This document shows, piece after piece, positions 45,319-54,008 of a stretch of 56,976 nt of DNA (the stretch's first letter is position 1; each line of letters starts with the position of its first letter). The translations under genes were made by a program, and so were the position numbers. The DNA is from a virus. The notes under the pieces are model-generated. The model was not told where the DNA came from. It did no database searches and worked only from the letters and a program-made list of their open reading frames with translations. Location of the stretch: positions 1-56,976 of the IMG/VR virus record IMGVR_UViG_3300042556_002360; one strand, written 5' to 3'.

Positions 45319-46314
45319 TTAAAGGTAGTCACCAAAATATTCATTAATGTTTTTATCAACTTCTCTTGAGTCAGGGTAATCTGGAACTCTAAATGATAAA
45401 CAACTAACACTATCCTTTAACATTGATAAATAAGAACCCCAATATTCTAAAGTCCCATTCATATAACCCTTGTTATGGTGTAAGAAATCTAAAATGTGAG
45501 TTTCAAAATCTTTAATTGGTATTACGTATCTTTGGACTTCCACTCCTTGTCTATATGAGTGAGGTCTTGATAACCATTGACCTTTACCAATAAAGTAATC
45601 ATTAATTTCACCCCATATATCTCCATACAATTCACTTTCATACGCCCAGCTATAAGCATTTCCATATATGTTGTATAAATCACTTTTCAAATCATCCAAA
45701 TCGTGTGTCAGTATGTATCTCATAGTTTCTTCATCATCCACTATTTCATCAATATTGGATTGGTCAACCACAACATATTCAGGATGACCCTGTCTTTCTG
45801 CAATAGATTCAAGTAATTCGGTATAAAGTTCAATTTGTTTACCTTCTAATTCTTTTACAATATAATCCTTCAGATATCTTAAGTTTTCTTTTGTTAATTC
45901 TTCAATTACGTCGCGATAAATATTATCGGTTAAGTCATATGATGACCAATAATCCACTTCATATTCGCCATCCAATATTTCCTCAATAGTTTTTCTTGAT
46001 ATATCTCTGTCGTCACAAAATAATTGTGCAAATTCACCAAGAGAATCAATTACCAAATATGCAACACCAACTACCATTTCAACATCACCCAAAAACTTTA
46101 AAACATATTTCCAAAACTTTTCTTTATCATTTTCATGATAAAATAATAATAACTCATTTTGGTAATTTTCGGCACGTCTACCCTCTGGGTCTAATTCATT
46201 TAATAAACCTCTTCTATCAAGAAACTTAAAAAAGACAACAACATCGTTACTGAAGTGTATAAGAAAATCGTCATCACCTTCATTAAACGAGTCTATTAAA
46301 TCTTGAACATCCAT
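45319..46314 (-). CDS. Acidic hypothetical protein
   Basis: 331 aa from the ATG at 46314 (MDVQDLIDSFNEGD); five upstream codons are open but lie in the TATTTATA element. Very acidic, with many Tyr and Trp in the middle. No family recognised. Shares an operon with the metallopeptidase. Confidence 0.6.
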   Translation of the reverse strand: MDVQDLIDSFNEGDDDFLIHFSNDVVVFFKFLDRRGLLNELDPEGRRAENYQNELLLFYHENDKEKFWKYVLKFLGDVEMVVGVAYLVIDSLGEFAQLFCDDRDISRKTIEEILDGEYEVDYWSSYDLTDNIYRDVIEELTKENLRYLKDYIVKELEGKQIELYTELLESIAERQGHPEYVVVDQSNIDEIVDDEETMRYILTHDLDDLKSDLYNIYGNAYSWAYESELYGDIWGEINDYFIGKGQWLSRPHSYRQGVEVQRYVIPIKDFETHILDFLHHNKGYMNGTLEYWGSYLSMLKDSVSCLSFRVPDYPDSREVDKNINEYFGDYL

Positions 46315-46318
46315 AACA

Positions 46319-46326
46319 TATAAATA
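46319..46326 (-). promoter_or_regulatory. TATTTATA motif (candidate late promoter)
   Basis: Minus-strand TATTTATA, 4 bp before the start at 46314. Confidence 0.35.
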
Positions 46327-46331
46327 CAAAA

Positions 46332-46356
46332 AAAGGGGTAAATTTCTTACCCCTTT
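46332..46356 (-). terminator. Terminator of the minus-strand small gene
   Basis: 10-bp perfect stem AAAGGGGTAA / TTACCCCTTT; on the minus strand it continues into a T-run. Confidence 0.75.
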
Positions 46357-46381
46357 AATAATTTTCTTTAAAGTACAACGA

Positions 46382-46546
46382 TTAGATAGTTGTTTTGTTC
46401 ACACTATAATACTTTTCAATAGTTTTTTTGATGGCACTTTTAACACTCTCAGTTGTTTGAGCTTGTTGAGATTGTGCTTGTTGAACTTGTTGAACAGTAG
46501 GTTGTTGTGATTCATTTCCTTTGTTTTTACAGCCGCATCCTGACAT
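46382..46546 (-). CDS. Small Gln-rich protein
   Basis: 54 aa: MSGCGCKNKGNESQQ, a QQxQQAQxQQAQ stretch, then a basic helix. Three close cysteines/glycines at the start could bind a metal or be modified. Unknown. It has its own terminator at 46332-46356. Confidence 0.55.
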   Translation of the reverse strand: MSGCGCKNKGNESQQPTVQQVQQAQSQQAQTTESVKSAIKKTIEKYYSVNKTTI

Positions 46547-46561
46547 AGTTTTTATTTTTAA

Positions 46562-47149
46562 TTAGTTTATTAGTTTAAATTCGTGTTTATAGCAAGTTTT
46601 TCTTATGGTACCCTTGTAACCATTATTTACTTTTTTACCTCTTAATGATAATGATAATTTTTGCCTAACGTTTCTTGGGTTTCCATTTGAATACCCATTT
46701 TCAATTAAGTAATTTGCACCATCAACTAAAGTGTTAAAAATGAATTCTTCACCAGTTTCAATATTAATCAACATAAAATTATTAATATTTCCATTTTTGG
46801 TTAAATTGTATTTGGATAGTTTGGTTTTAACTACATCATTGAATGTGTTTCTTCTGAATTCGTTAACGATTGCTAAATTATATCCCTTGTCTAACTTATT
46901 TGATTCATATTTTAAGATTAATTCATTCTCTTTATTAATTAACTCATTTATCTCACAGTATTCAATAACCTCAAATATAAAATTATCTTTACCGTATTTG
47001 TTATATGATTTTTGTAAATATTGGTTATCGTGTATTCCTTTATCTAACATCCAAAAATGTTTATATTCTCTACTGATAATATTTACACTACTACCAATAT
47101 AAAGTTTATTATTCTTAGTGTTAGTTATTTTATAGATACCACAATTCAT
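46562..47149 (-). CDS. GIY-YIG homing endonuclease
   Basis: 195 aa. CGIYKITNTKNNKLYIGSS gives GIY...YIG; REYKHFWML and NFIFEVIEYCE supply the Arg/His and catalytic Glu. A C-terminal DNA-binding segment follows (DGANYLIENG, VRQKLSLSLRG). Divergent from the gene at 47228. Confidence 0.85.
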   Translation of the reverse strand: MNCGIYKITNTKNNKLYIGSSVNIISREYKHFWMLDKGIHDNQYLQKSYNKYGKDNFIFEVIEYCEINELINKENELILKYESNKLDKGYNLAIVNEFRRNTFNDVVKTKLSKYNLTKNGNINNFMLINIETGEEFIFNTLVDGANYLIENGYSNGNPRNVRQKLSLSLRGKKVNNGYKGTIRKTCYKHEFKLIN

Positions 47150-47227
47150 TTTAAATTATATGTTAATAATAAATATTATCTTTGTGGAAATATAGGGTTA
47201 AAAGTATATTTATCAAATAAAAATAGA

Positions 47228-48985
47228 ATGGATTTTTTAAAATTGATACAAGAAGGTAGAATTGATGACTTCAAATCAAAATACTCACAGAAATTTGGTA
47301 AGGACAATGCCGATAAGATAACTAAATTAGTTCCGCTAAAATATTTGGAATGGGCTGGTAAGAATTTAGATGTAATAAACTTTGAAGATAACCTATCAAA
47401 ATTGTTGGAAGCATTAACAGCCTTTGATAAGGTATCAACCAATTTACCTATCACAGATTTAAATCAATATAAGAATGTTGGACAATTATTTAGTGCATTA
47501 GCTGAATACAAGAACCGACAAAGAAGAGAAGTTAAAAAGGTTGAAGGTGGTAATGTTGTTTATGAAGACGATAGGTTTTTTGTTGTTAATCCATTAACTC
47601 ACGAATCATCTTGTTATTATGGTAGGGGAACCAAGTGGTGTAGTGCGGCGGAAAGTGATACACACTTTAAAAGATATAATGAGGATGGTAAATTGTTTTA
47701 CATTTTGGATAAAACCCTCCCAACGAACGACCCATTTTATAAAGTGGCGTTACTTAAAAAATTTGATGGTGATAAAACATATTATGATGCCAAAGACGAT
47801 AGTTTTAATTCTGGTTGGATTATTAATACTAATAAATTAAAAACTATCTTGGATTCAATTGATGATTACCTTAACTCAGAATATGCCGAGCAAATTAAAA
47901 TTTTCTCTGATAAAGAATCGGCTAAGAAAGAAAAAGAAAGACTTGAAAGATTAAGGATTCAAAGAATTCTGTCGGATAGAAGAGATGAAGCGCAGGAAAG
48001 AAGATTAGAAGGTGAATGGGAGTTAGGTCCCGATTGTCCTGAAGAAGGTTTAAAAGCTCACGCTTTACTTGATTGGTTGTTTGATACCAGTGATATTGAG
48101 GTTATTACAAATCAAGACAGAGCTGAGATTACAAGAATTGAGAATGAAATAGAAAGGTTGCAAACCGAGTATGATAATGATGAGGAGGTCAGACAAGACC
48201 TATTGGATGAGATTAGTGATTTGGAAGATGAACTGTCGGAATTACAAGATAAGATTGATGTTTATAACATTATACCAACAGGTACATATTATGATACCAC
48301 AGAGTTTGAGGTGATTGACAGTCCTGAGCTTGAAGGTAGAAGATATGCAGTCGGAACCGAAGATGAAATGGAAACAAGTGCTTACGAATATGTTGAACAA
48401 TTAATTGATGATATAGGATATGAAGGATTCAGTGAATCTTTTGCTAAAGATTATATTGATGAAAGAGCGGTTATTGAAGTTGCTGAGGAAATATTTGAAC
48501 AAGATGTTAGAGAATCTCCTGAATCATATTTTGATGAAGATGACAGAATGTTATCTGATGACCAAGAAGAACAAATAAGTCAGTTAAGATATAGAATTTC
48601 TCAAGATGAAACATTGATTGAAAACTTTGAAAGTGAAATGGATGGTGAGAATGATGATGACTTACAGGAAAGAATTGATGAATTGAGAGAACGAATTGAT
48701 GAGATGAATGATGAAATAAGTGACATTGAGTCATCACCTGAAGGTGACTTTCCTGAGGACTTAATTGAACAAGCTATTGAAAATAGACTTTATGATGTTA
48801 AAAATAATGTTAGAGGGTTTATGGAGGACTTTGGATTGGAATGGTCAAACTATGTTGATAAAGATGACTTTATTAAAGGGGTTATTGATGTGGATGGATA
48901 TGGTCCTACTTTAAATGGTTATGATGGACTTGCGGATGATGTTAGAATTCTTGATGAGTTGTATTATGTTATGAGATTAGATTGA
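47228..48985 (+). CDS. TKWC-domain protein with acidic coiled-coil tail
   Basis: 585 aa from the ATG at 47228; upstream in-frame codons overlap the GIY-YIG gene. It opens MDFLKLIQEGRIDDF, a leader ending IQE. Residues ~125-200 contain SCYYGRGTKWCSAAESDTHF and KLFYILD, paralogous to the TRWC domain of the protein at 38611. The rest is a very acidic coiled coil. A TATCTTTG lies at 47177-47184 and TATATTTATC near 47206. Candidate packaged protein. Confidence 0.65.
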   Translation: MDFLKLIQEGRIDDFKSKYSQKFGKDNADKITKLVPLKYLEWAGKNLDVINFEDNLSKLLEALTAFDKVSTNLPITDLNQYKNVGQLFSALAEYKNRQRREVKKVEGGNVVYEDDRFFVVNPLTHESSCYYGRGTKWCSAAESDTHFKRYNEDGKLFYILDKTLPTNDPFYKVALLKKFDGDKTYYDAKDDSFNSGWIINTNKLKTILDSIDDYLNSEYAEQIKIFSDKESAKKEKERLERLRIQRILSDRRDEAQERRLEGEWELGPDCPEEGLKAHALLDWLFDTSDIEVITNQDRAEITRIENEIERLQTEYDNDEEVRQDLLDEISDLEDELSELQDKIDVYNIIPTGTYYDTTEFEVIDSPELEGRRYAVGTEDEMETSAYEYVEQLIDDIGYEGFSESFAKDYIDERAVIEVAEEIFEQDVRESPESYFDEDDRMLSDDQEEQISQLRYRISQDETLIENFESEMDGENDDDLQERIDELRERIDEMNDEISDIESSPEGDFPEDLIEQAIENRLYDVKNNVRGFMEDFGLEWSNYVDKDDFIKGVIDVDGYGPTLNGYDGLADDVRILDELYYVMRLD

Positions 48986-49015
48986 TTACAATTAAATTTT
49001 AGTTATTATTTCCGT

Positions 49016-49795
49016 ATGGGTAGAAAAAAGAAAATAGTATTCAAATTAAGCCCCGAATGGATGTTAAAAGAACCATTGGACTTTGAATATAACAAATACA
49101 CTTTGTTGGACTACATACAGAAGTGCGAAAAAAATCTCGATAATTTTGAAATATATCCTGACTTCGTTGAGTTATCATTACACTTGGCGAACATGCAATC
49201 CTTGTATAAGGAGAACACATTACTTTTAACGAATAAGAAGTTCGAATCTTGCGATGACGAGATTATGATAAAGGATTTGTATCCAAAAAAACCTCGTGAA
49301 ATGTCTAAAGACGAGGAAGAAGAGCTCCAAAAAACATTGAAGTTTTCAAATACCAAACTATTCGACACCTTTAACTTTGCAAAATCAATATGGGATATTG
49401 CATTTAATAGTGTGGAGCTCTCAATCAAAAAAAATAAAGGGGCGATAATATCTGGAATGGGATATGTTTTCTATTATAGAAAATCGGAGAATAAAGTTTA
49501 TGTGTGGGAATACCAGATAAAGAAAAACAGGAAAAATCCCACAACCAACAAAACACAAATTAATAAAATATTTGAAGATGCTCCTGATGACGTAACATTA
49601 ACATCAATCATAGAAAACAATTCATCCTTTAAGAAACACGACTATTATAAGGGTTTACCAATATTTGAAATGAATTGCACCCAAGACCTTCCAATGGAAC
49701 AAACCACTATTCCAATAATGAAAAGGAAGATTACTTCATATATTTTTCAAACAATTAACTTGGTAAAGACAAAAAATTTTGATTCTAATTTATAA
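49016..49795 (+). CDS. Hypothetical protein
   Basis: 259 aa. Basic start (MGRKKKIVFKLSPEW), helical N-terminal half, beta-rich C-terminal half (GAIISGMGYVFYYRKSENK). Not recognised. 30 bp after the TKWC protein. Confidence 0.6.
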   Translation: MGRKKKIVFKLSPEWMLKEPLDFEYNKYTLLDYIQKCEKNLDNFEIYPDFVELSLHLANMQSLYKENTLLLTNKKFESCDDEIMIKDLYPKKPREMSKDEEEELQKTLKFSNTKLFDTFNFAKSIWDIAFNSVELSIKKNKGAIISGMGYVFYYRKSENKVYVWEYQIKKNRKNPTTNKTQINKIFEDAPDDVTLTSIIENNSSFKKHDYYKGLPIFEMNCTQDLPMEQTTIPIMKRKITSYIFQTINLVKTKNFDSNL

Positions 49796-49809
49796 TTTGA
49801 TTATCTTTG
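49778..49809 (+). promoter_or_regulatory. Bacteroidota-type promoter
   Basis: TTTG at 49778-49781, 20-bp spacer, TATCTTTG at 49802-49809. It begins a unit that includes glutamine synthetase. Confidence 0.7.
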
Positions 49810-49815
49810 CCTCAA

Positions 49816-50016
49816 ATGAGTTTCAACAAAAGATATATAAACTACTCTAACACTTTATCGGCACTACAATCCGATACCCTCAGTAGTTATTATGGCAAGG
49901 CAGACGCTTTCATCTTTCAAGATACAAAAAGTGTTGAAGTGTATGAGTTATACACCAAAGGTAAAACACCTAAGGAGATTTTAAACATATTAGAAAATCA
50001 AAAAATTGAAGAATAA
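49816..50016 (+). CDS. Small hypothetical protein
   Basis: 66 aa from the ATG at 49816; the upstream TTG at 49807 lies inside the promoter -7 element. LYTKGKTPKEILNILENQKIEE forms a helical end. Not recognised. The predicted transcription start almost coincides with the ATG, so the message may be leaderless. Confidence 0.6.
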   Translation: MSFNKRYINYSNTLSALQSDTLSSYYGKADAFIFQDTKSVEVYELYTKGKTPKEILNILENQKIEE

Positions 50017-50021
50017 ATATT

Positions 50022-50216
50022 ATGGACAGTAAGACCAATAAAACACTATTAGGTAAACTCAGACAACCTATTCACATTGATTACATCTCTTCATATATCC
50101 TTCGTGATACAATGGAAAACACATTAAAAGTAATTAATACTCTTGTTGAAGAGGGAGTTGTTGAAGAATCAAAATACGCAAAAAATTATTACGTAGTTAA
50201 AACCCCCCAAAAATAA
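50022..50216 (+). CDS. Small winged-helix-like protein
   Basis: 64 aa: helix-helix-wing arrangement (LLGKLRQPIHIDYISSYIL, NTLKVINTLVEEGVVEES, YYVVKTP) like a minimal winged-helix DNA-binding domain. Directly upstream of glutamine synthetase (2-bp gap). It may regulate that unit. Confidence 0.55.
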   Translation: MDSKTNKTLLGKLRQPIHIDYISSYILRDTMENTLKVINTLVEEGVVEESKYAKNYYVVKTPQK

Positions 50217-50218
50217 AT

Positions 50219-51418
50219 ATGAAATATAAATTAGAATATGTATGGTTAGATGGTTATAAACCTGAGCCAAATTTAAGAAGCAAAGTCAGAATTACTGGCA
50301 AAGAAATTAATGGATTACAAGATATACCTGAATGGGGATTTGACGGTAGTTCAACAAAACAGGCGGAAGGTTATTCTTCAGATTGTTATTTGAAACCTGT
50401 GAGAATTTATCGTAAAGATGGTAAACAAAATAGTGATACCATTTATGTTCTCTGTGAGGTGATGGATAGTGAAGGTAATCCACACAATACAAATGACAGA
50501 GCCAAATTAGATGAAGATTTTAATTTTTGGGTTGGATTTGAACAAGAGTATTTCATACGTCACGGACACAATAAACCTATTTTAGGTTTTCAAAATGGAG
50601 GAGTTATTGACCCTCAAGGAGTATATTATTGTGGTGTTGGTGGTCAGATGTATGGTAGAAACTTGAGTGAAGAACATTTGGATATGTGTTTGAATTATAA
50701 CATTGGGATTGAAGGAACCAATGCTGAAGTGGCAATCGGACAATGGGAATACCAGGTATTTGCCAAAGGTAAATTAAAATCCGCAGATGATTTATGGATG
50801 TCTCGTTATTTCCTTTACAAAATTGCTGAGAAATACGGATATGAAATTGAATTACATCCAAAACCTTTAACAAGTGGTGATTGGAATGGTTCAGGGTTAC
50901 ATACAAACTTCTCAAACGAAAGAATGAGAGAGCAGGGAGGAGAAGAATATTTCAAATCAATTTTCCAAGTATTTGAGTCAAGAGCGGATATTCATATTCA
51001 AAACTATGGTTCAGATAATCATTTGAGATTAACAGGTAAACACGAAACACAATCAATCAATAAGTTCAGTTGGGGTGTATCAGACAGAGGGGCATCAATC
51101 AGGGCACCAAAAGTTGTTGGTGAAATATGGAAAGGATATCTTGAAGATAGACGACCAGCATCCAACGGAAACCCATATAGTATTCTTAGAGTTATTTCTG
51201 ATTCATTAGATTTGGCGGAAGATTTGGATGAGACATTACATGTGATGTATGATGATATTGATACAAGTAAGTTAAGTAAAAAGTTTGGTACACTATCAAA
51301 CAAAGAATTACTTAATGAATATCAAAACGATGAAGAGTTTGAATTAGAATCTGAGATGATGGAGTCAAAGGCAAATGTCCCATTGGAAGAAATTAAATTT
51401 AATTTAAATGAAAAATAA
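50219..51418 (+). CDS. glnA: Glutamine synthetase, eukaryote-type (GSII)
   Basis: 399 aa. GSII motifs in order: WGFDGSST (39-46), GFEQEYF (metal Glu), GTNAEVAIGQWEYQ, NGSGLHTNFS (~223), RLTGKHETQSI (~269), FSWGVSDRGASIRAPK (~281) and EDRRPASNGNPY. All recognisable active-site blocks are intact. It makes glutamine from glutamate, ammonia and ATP. A phage copy could boost purine/pyrimidine nitrogen supply. Rare as a phage gene; a host origin is likely. Confidence 0.92.
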   Translation: MKYKLEYVWLDGYKPEPNLRSKVRITGKEINGLQDIPEWGFDGSSTKQAEGYSSDCYLKPVRIYRKDGKQNSDTIYVLCEVMDSEGNPHNTNDRAKLDEDFNFWVGFEQEYFIRHGHNKPILGFQNGGVIDPQGVYYCGVGGQMYGRNLSEEHLDMCLNYNIGIEGTNAEVAIGQWEYQVFAKGKLKSADDLWMSRYFLYKIAEKYGYEIELHPKPLTSGDWNGSGLHTNFSNERMREQGGEEYFKSIFQVFESRADIHIQNYGSDNHLRLTGKHETQSINKFSWGVSDRGASIRAPKVVGEIWKGYLEDRRPASNGNPYSILRVISDSLDLAEDLDETLHVMYDDIDTSKLSKKFGTLSNKELLNEYQNDEEFELESEMMESKANVPLEEIKFNLNEK

Positions 51419-51815
51419 TATGGAAAATCAATTTAAAAATTTTATACCGTTTGAACCCTTAATGGAGAATAGATTCTTAGTAAGATTTAACAAAGAAGTA
51501 TTGGTTCCTGGATATTTGTTTAGGAAATTCAAAATAAAAAATGAAGGTGAGAAATTAATCTTCACTACCGAAATTTATGAGACAATAGAATACTCGTTTA
51601 ATCCATCAGATTTGTTTAAAATAACAGATATTGAGATTGATTATCTTGACCCAACAGGAGTTGTGGTTAATGGATTAAGATTTCAGATTGTTGGAGCAAA
51701 TATGGAACAAAAATGTGATTACACTAAAGATGGTTTAATGATAATTAAATTTAGATTTGTTGTGAACATAAACGAAGTTAAATTATTACATACAAACAAT
51801 GACAGAACAAGTTAA
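51408..51815 (+). CDS. Hypothetical, possibly structural protein
   Basis: 135 aa from the ATG at 51408 (11-bp overlap with GS) or at 51420. Beta-rich, with FEPLMENRFLVRFNKEVLVPG and GVVVNGLRFQIVGANM. The pattern resembles small beta-barrel virion proteins of T4-like phages, unproven. Overlaps the DUF3310 gene by 17 bp. Confidence 0.5.
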   Translation: MKNNMENQFKNFIPFEPLMENRFLVRFNKEVLVPGYLFRKFKIKNEGEKLIFTTEIYETIEYSFNPSDLFKITDIEIDYLDPTGVVVNGLRFQIVGANMEQKCDYTKDGLMIIKFRFVVNINEVKLLHTNNDRTS

Positions 51816-52017
51816 CCACCCTAGTCATTACGGTGGAGAAAATAATCCATACGAGGCGATTAAAGTTATTGAAGCTTGGGATTTAGATTTCCACCTCGGT
51901 AATACCGTGAAGTATATTTCAAGGGCGGGAAAAAAAGGGACCGATAAAGAACTTCAAGACCTAAAGAAAGCCTTATGGTATCTTGAAAGAAGAATACAGA
52001 ACTTGGAGAGTTTGTAA
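51799..52017 (+). CDS. DUF3310 protein (T7 gp1.7-like nucleotide-metabolism family)
   Basis: 72 aa. VNHPSHYGGENNPYEAIKVI and FHLGNTVKYISRAGKKG are the family signature, followed by DLKKALWYLERRI. T7 gp1.7, in the same family, has nucleotide kinase activity; this short version is essentially the core domain. Confidence 0.85.
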   Translation: MTEQVNHPSHYGGENNPYEAIKVIEAWDLDFHLGNTVKYISRAGKKGTDKELQDLKKALWYLERRIQNLESL

Positions 52018-52053
52018 TTCAAATAAAAATACCTATACTTTTAAAAAAAAAAT

Positions 52054-52917
52054 ATGAAGAATTTAGAAAACATTATCAATACAATAATTAATGGAGATTC
52101 AGTTGAAGTAATGAAAGAAATGCCAAATTCTTTTGTTGATTTGGTTGTAACTAGTCCAAAATATAATGTGGGTATTGATTATGATAGTTGTGATGATAGA
52201 ATGTCCATGGAGGATTATTGGTGTTGGACTAAAGAATGGTTAACAGAGGCTTTTAATGTTTTAAAAGATGATGGTAGAATCGCAGTTAACATTCCTTATG
52301 AGGTGAATGTACAAGACAGAGGTGGTAGAGTTTTATTTATGTCTGAGTTTTGGTCAGTTATGAAATCTGTTGGGTTCCAATTCTACGGGTTGGTTGACCT
52401 TGATGAAAACTCACCACACAGAAGTAAGACCACGGCTTGGGGTTCTTGGATGAGTCCATCAAGTCCTTACATTTACAACCCAAAAGAATGTGTCATCTTG
52501 GCTTACAAGAAAGACAGAATCAAAAAGGTTAAAGGTCAACCACAATGGAAGGCTGAGATTGTAGATGTGGAACAGGAAGATGGAACGATAAAGACCAAAG
52601 CTGTTTATCAAGAAGAAGATAAGAAAGAATTTATGTCTTTGGTTTACGGACAATGGGAATATTTTGCGGACACCAAACAACAAACCAAAGCAACATTCTC
52701 GATGGATATTCCAAGTAAAGCAATTAAGATTCTTACATACAAGAATGATATTATTCTTGACCCATTCGCTGGTAGTGGAACTAGTTTGGTTGCTGCAGAA
52801 ACGTTAGGACGCAGATGGATTGGTGTTGAGTTAAGTGAAAACTATAGTAAAGTTGCAAAAGAACGAGTCCAACATTTTGTCGATTTAAATAAACAAACAA
52901 AAATAGATTTTAAGTAA
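52054..52917 (+). CDS. DNA methyltransferase (N4/N6 beta class)
   Basis: 287 aa. Catalytic motif DLVVTSPKYNVG (~29-40), a variant of T-S-P-P-Y in which Lys replaces the second Pro. SAM motif DPFAGSGTSLVAAETLGRRWIGVEL (~245-268, quoted in parts: DPFAGSGTS, WIGVEL). Likely protects phage DNA. Followed by a strong terminator. Confidence 0.85.
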   Translation: MKNLENIINTIINGDSVEVMKEMPNSFVDLVVTSPKYNVGIDYDSCDDRMSMEDYWCWTKEWLTEAFNVLKDDGRIAVNIPYEVNVQDRGGRVLFMSEFWSVMKSVGFQFYGLVDLDENSPHRSKTTAWGSWMSPSSPYIYNPKECVILAYKKDRIKKVKGQPQWKAEIVDVEQEDGTIKTKAVYQEEDKKEFMSLVYGQWEYFADTKQQTKATFSMDIPSKAIKILTYKNDIILDPFAGSGTSLVAAETLGRRWIGVELSENYSKVAKERVQHFVDLNKQTKIDFK

Positions 52918-52941
52918 AAGGGTTTCACAACCCTTTTTTTG
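52916..52941 (+). terminator. Intrinsic terminator after methylase
   Basis: AAAAGGGTT / AACCCTTTT stem, TCAC loop, followed by Ts. Confidence 0.85.
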
Positions 52942-52950
52942 TTTTATGGA

Positions 52951-52958
52951 TATTTATA
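52951..52958 (+). promoter_or_regulatory. TATTTATA motif (candidate late promoter)
   Basis: Exact 8-mer directly after a terminator and 10 bp before the ATG at 52969, so the gene needs a promoter here. Confidence 0.45.
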
Positions 52959-52968
52959 TTAAAAAACA

Positions 52969-53337
52969 ATGGCAAAGAAAATTGTAAAATTAACGGAAAC
53001 AGATTTAATAAACATAGTTAAAAGAGTTATTTCGGAGGGCGGAAAACCAACAGGTAAATTATATTTTGCTCACGATGATAGTATCACACAATTACAGGCT
53101 ATTATTGGAACCGATGGTTATTTATATCCCTATGGTGAATCACTTGATACTTGGAAAGTAGGACCGATTGCAAAAGTTCCGTATACAGGTGACGTTATTG
53201 TTAAAATAGATAAAAGGGGAGGTAAAGAAGAGATTTGGGTTGGAAAGAATTTTAATAATCTCGGTAAGTTAGAGATGGCTCCAAACTATACAGTAAAAAC
53301 TGTAAACCACAATACTATTCCTAGACCTAAGAAATAA
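52969..53337 (+). CDS. Small protein with LTE-type tag-like leader
   Basis: 122 aa. It opens KKIVKLTETDLINIVKRVIS followed by E-G-G, a leader ending ISE that matches an internal segment of the protein at 31873. The rest is beta-rich (GKLYFAHDDSITQLQ). No enzyme motif. Candidate virion-packaged protein. Confidence 0.6.
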   Translation: MAKKIVKLTETDLINIVKRVISEGGKPTGKLYFAHDDSITQLQAIIGTDGYLYPYGESLDTWKVGPIAKVPYTGDVIVKIDKRGGKEEIWVGKNFNNLGKLEMAPNYTVKTVNHNTIPRPKK

Positions 53338-53347
53338 ATTATTTAAT

Positions 53348-53695
53348 TTAGAATAGGTACTCAACGGTATCACCAGCCTCAATGCCTAAATTTTCACAGG
53401 AATTACCTGCCAACTCTAATACAATATTCCCGTTACCGCAGTAACTACCACAATTATCTCCTTGACACGGAGGACAATTATGGTGAATATTAACGATTAC
53501 ATTATTTTTGATTATTATAATATCCAAATTTTGAATACAATTTTTCATCCAAAAACACTGCTTATTTCCACCCATTAAAAACAATAAACCATTGAAAGTT
53601 TCATCAAACTTTTTACCCATCATACCAATATATTTTGATTTTTCATCAACGAGAGTTTTGACATTAAAGACATTTTGATTGATTTTAACTTTCAT
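53348..53695 (-). CDS. DUF192-family protein with Cys-rich insert
   Basis: 115 aa. FWMKNCIQNLDIIIIKNNVI and VLELAGNSCENLGIEAGDTV are the DUF192 core. An unusual CPPCQGDNCGSYCG insert (~74-87) adds a metal-binding-like cluster. Function of the family is unknown. TATTTATA lies 4 bp upstream on the minus strand. Confidence 0.75.
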   Translation of the reverse strand: MKVKINQNVFNVKTLVDEKSKYIGMMGKKFDETFNGLLFLMGGNKQCFWMKNCIQNLDIIIIKNNVIVNIHHNCPPCQGDNCGSYCGNGNIVLELAGNSCENLGIEAGDTVEYLF

Positions 53696-53699
53696 TATC

Positions 53700-53707
53700 T
53701 ATAAATA
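53700..53707 (-). promoter_or_regulatory. TATTTATA motif (candidate late promoter)
   Basis: Minus-strand 8-mer before the DUF192 gene. Confidence 0.35.
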
Positions 53708-53749
53708 TAATGATATTATGAACTTTTTTATAAAAAAATAATAAAAAAG

Positions 53750-53781
53750 TTTGACTTTTGGTAATTTGTGTTATATTTATA
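53750..53781 (+). promoter_or_regulatory. Weak Bacteroidota-type promoter at the start of the RNA region
   Basis: TTTG at 53750-53753 and, 20 bp later, TATTTATA at 53774-53781 in place of TAnnTTTG. It may combine the host-type -33 with the phage 8-mer. Confidence 0.4.
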
Positions 53782-53839
53782 GTTTCTTGTCCTTAAAAGA
53801 CAAAAAAACACACCCCACCATAAAGTTTTACAAAATAAA

Positions 53840-53871
53840 TTTGACTAAATGAGAATTTGGTTGTACCTTTG
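53840..53871 (+). promoter_or_regulatory. Promoter P1 of the RNA region
   Basis: TTTG at 53840-53843, 20-bp spacer, TACCTTTG at 53864-53871. Drives the leader and the tRNA. Confidence 0.8.
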
Positions 53872-53877
53872 TAAAAC

Positions 53878-54008
53878 AATTGAGATGAACGTCTCAAAAA
53901 ACCTAAGACGAGAGTCTTAAAAAAAATGTCCCACAGATTTGACTATTTGAAAAAATATGATTAAGTTTGTGGGACTTAATCTGAAAGTTCTTAAAAATAT
54001 TAATACAT
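53878..54008 (+). ncRNA. Structured leader RNA upstream of the tRNA
   Basis: No ORF with support. Hairpins: GAGA/TCTC (53882-53895), AAGAC-GAGA-GTCTT with a GNRA loop (53905-53918), and an 8-bp stem GTCCCACA/TGTGGGAC (53928-53935 with 53968-53975). Likely processed away from the tRNA; a separate function is possible. Confidence 0.4.
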
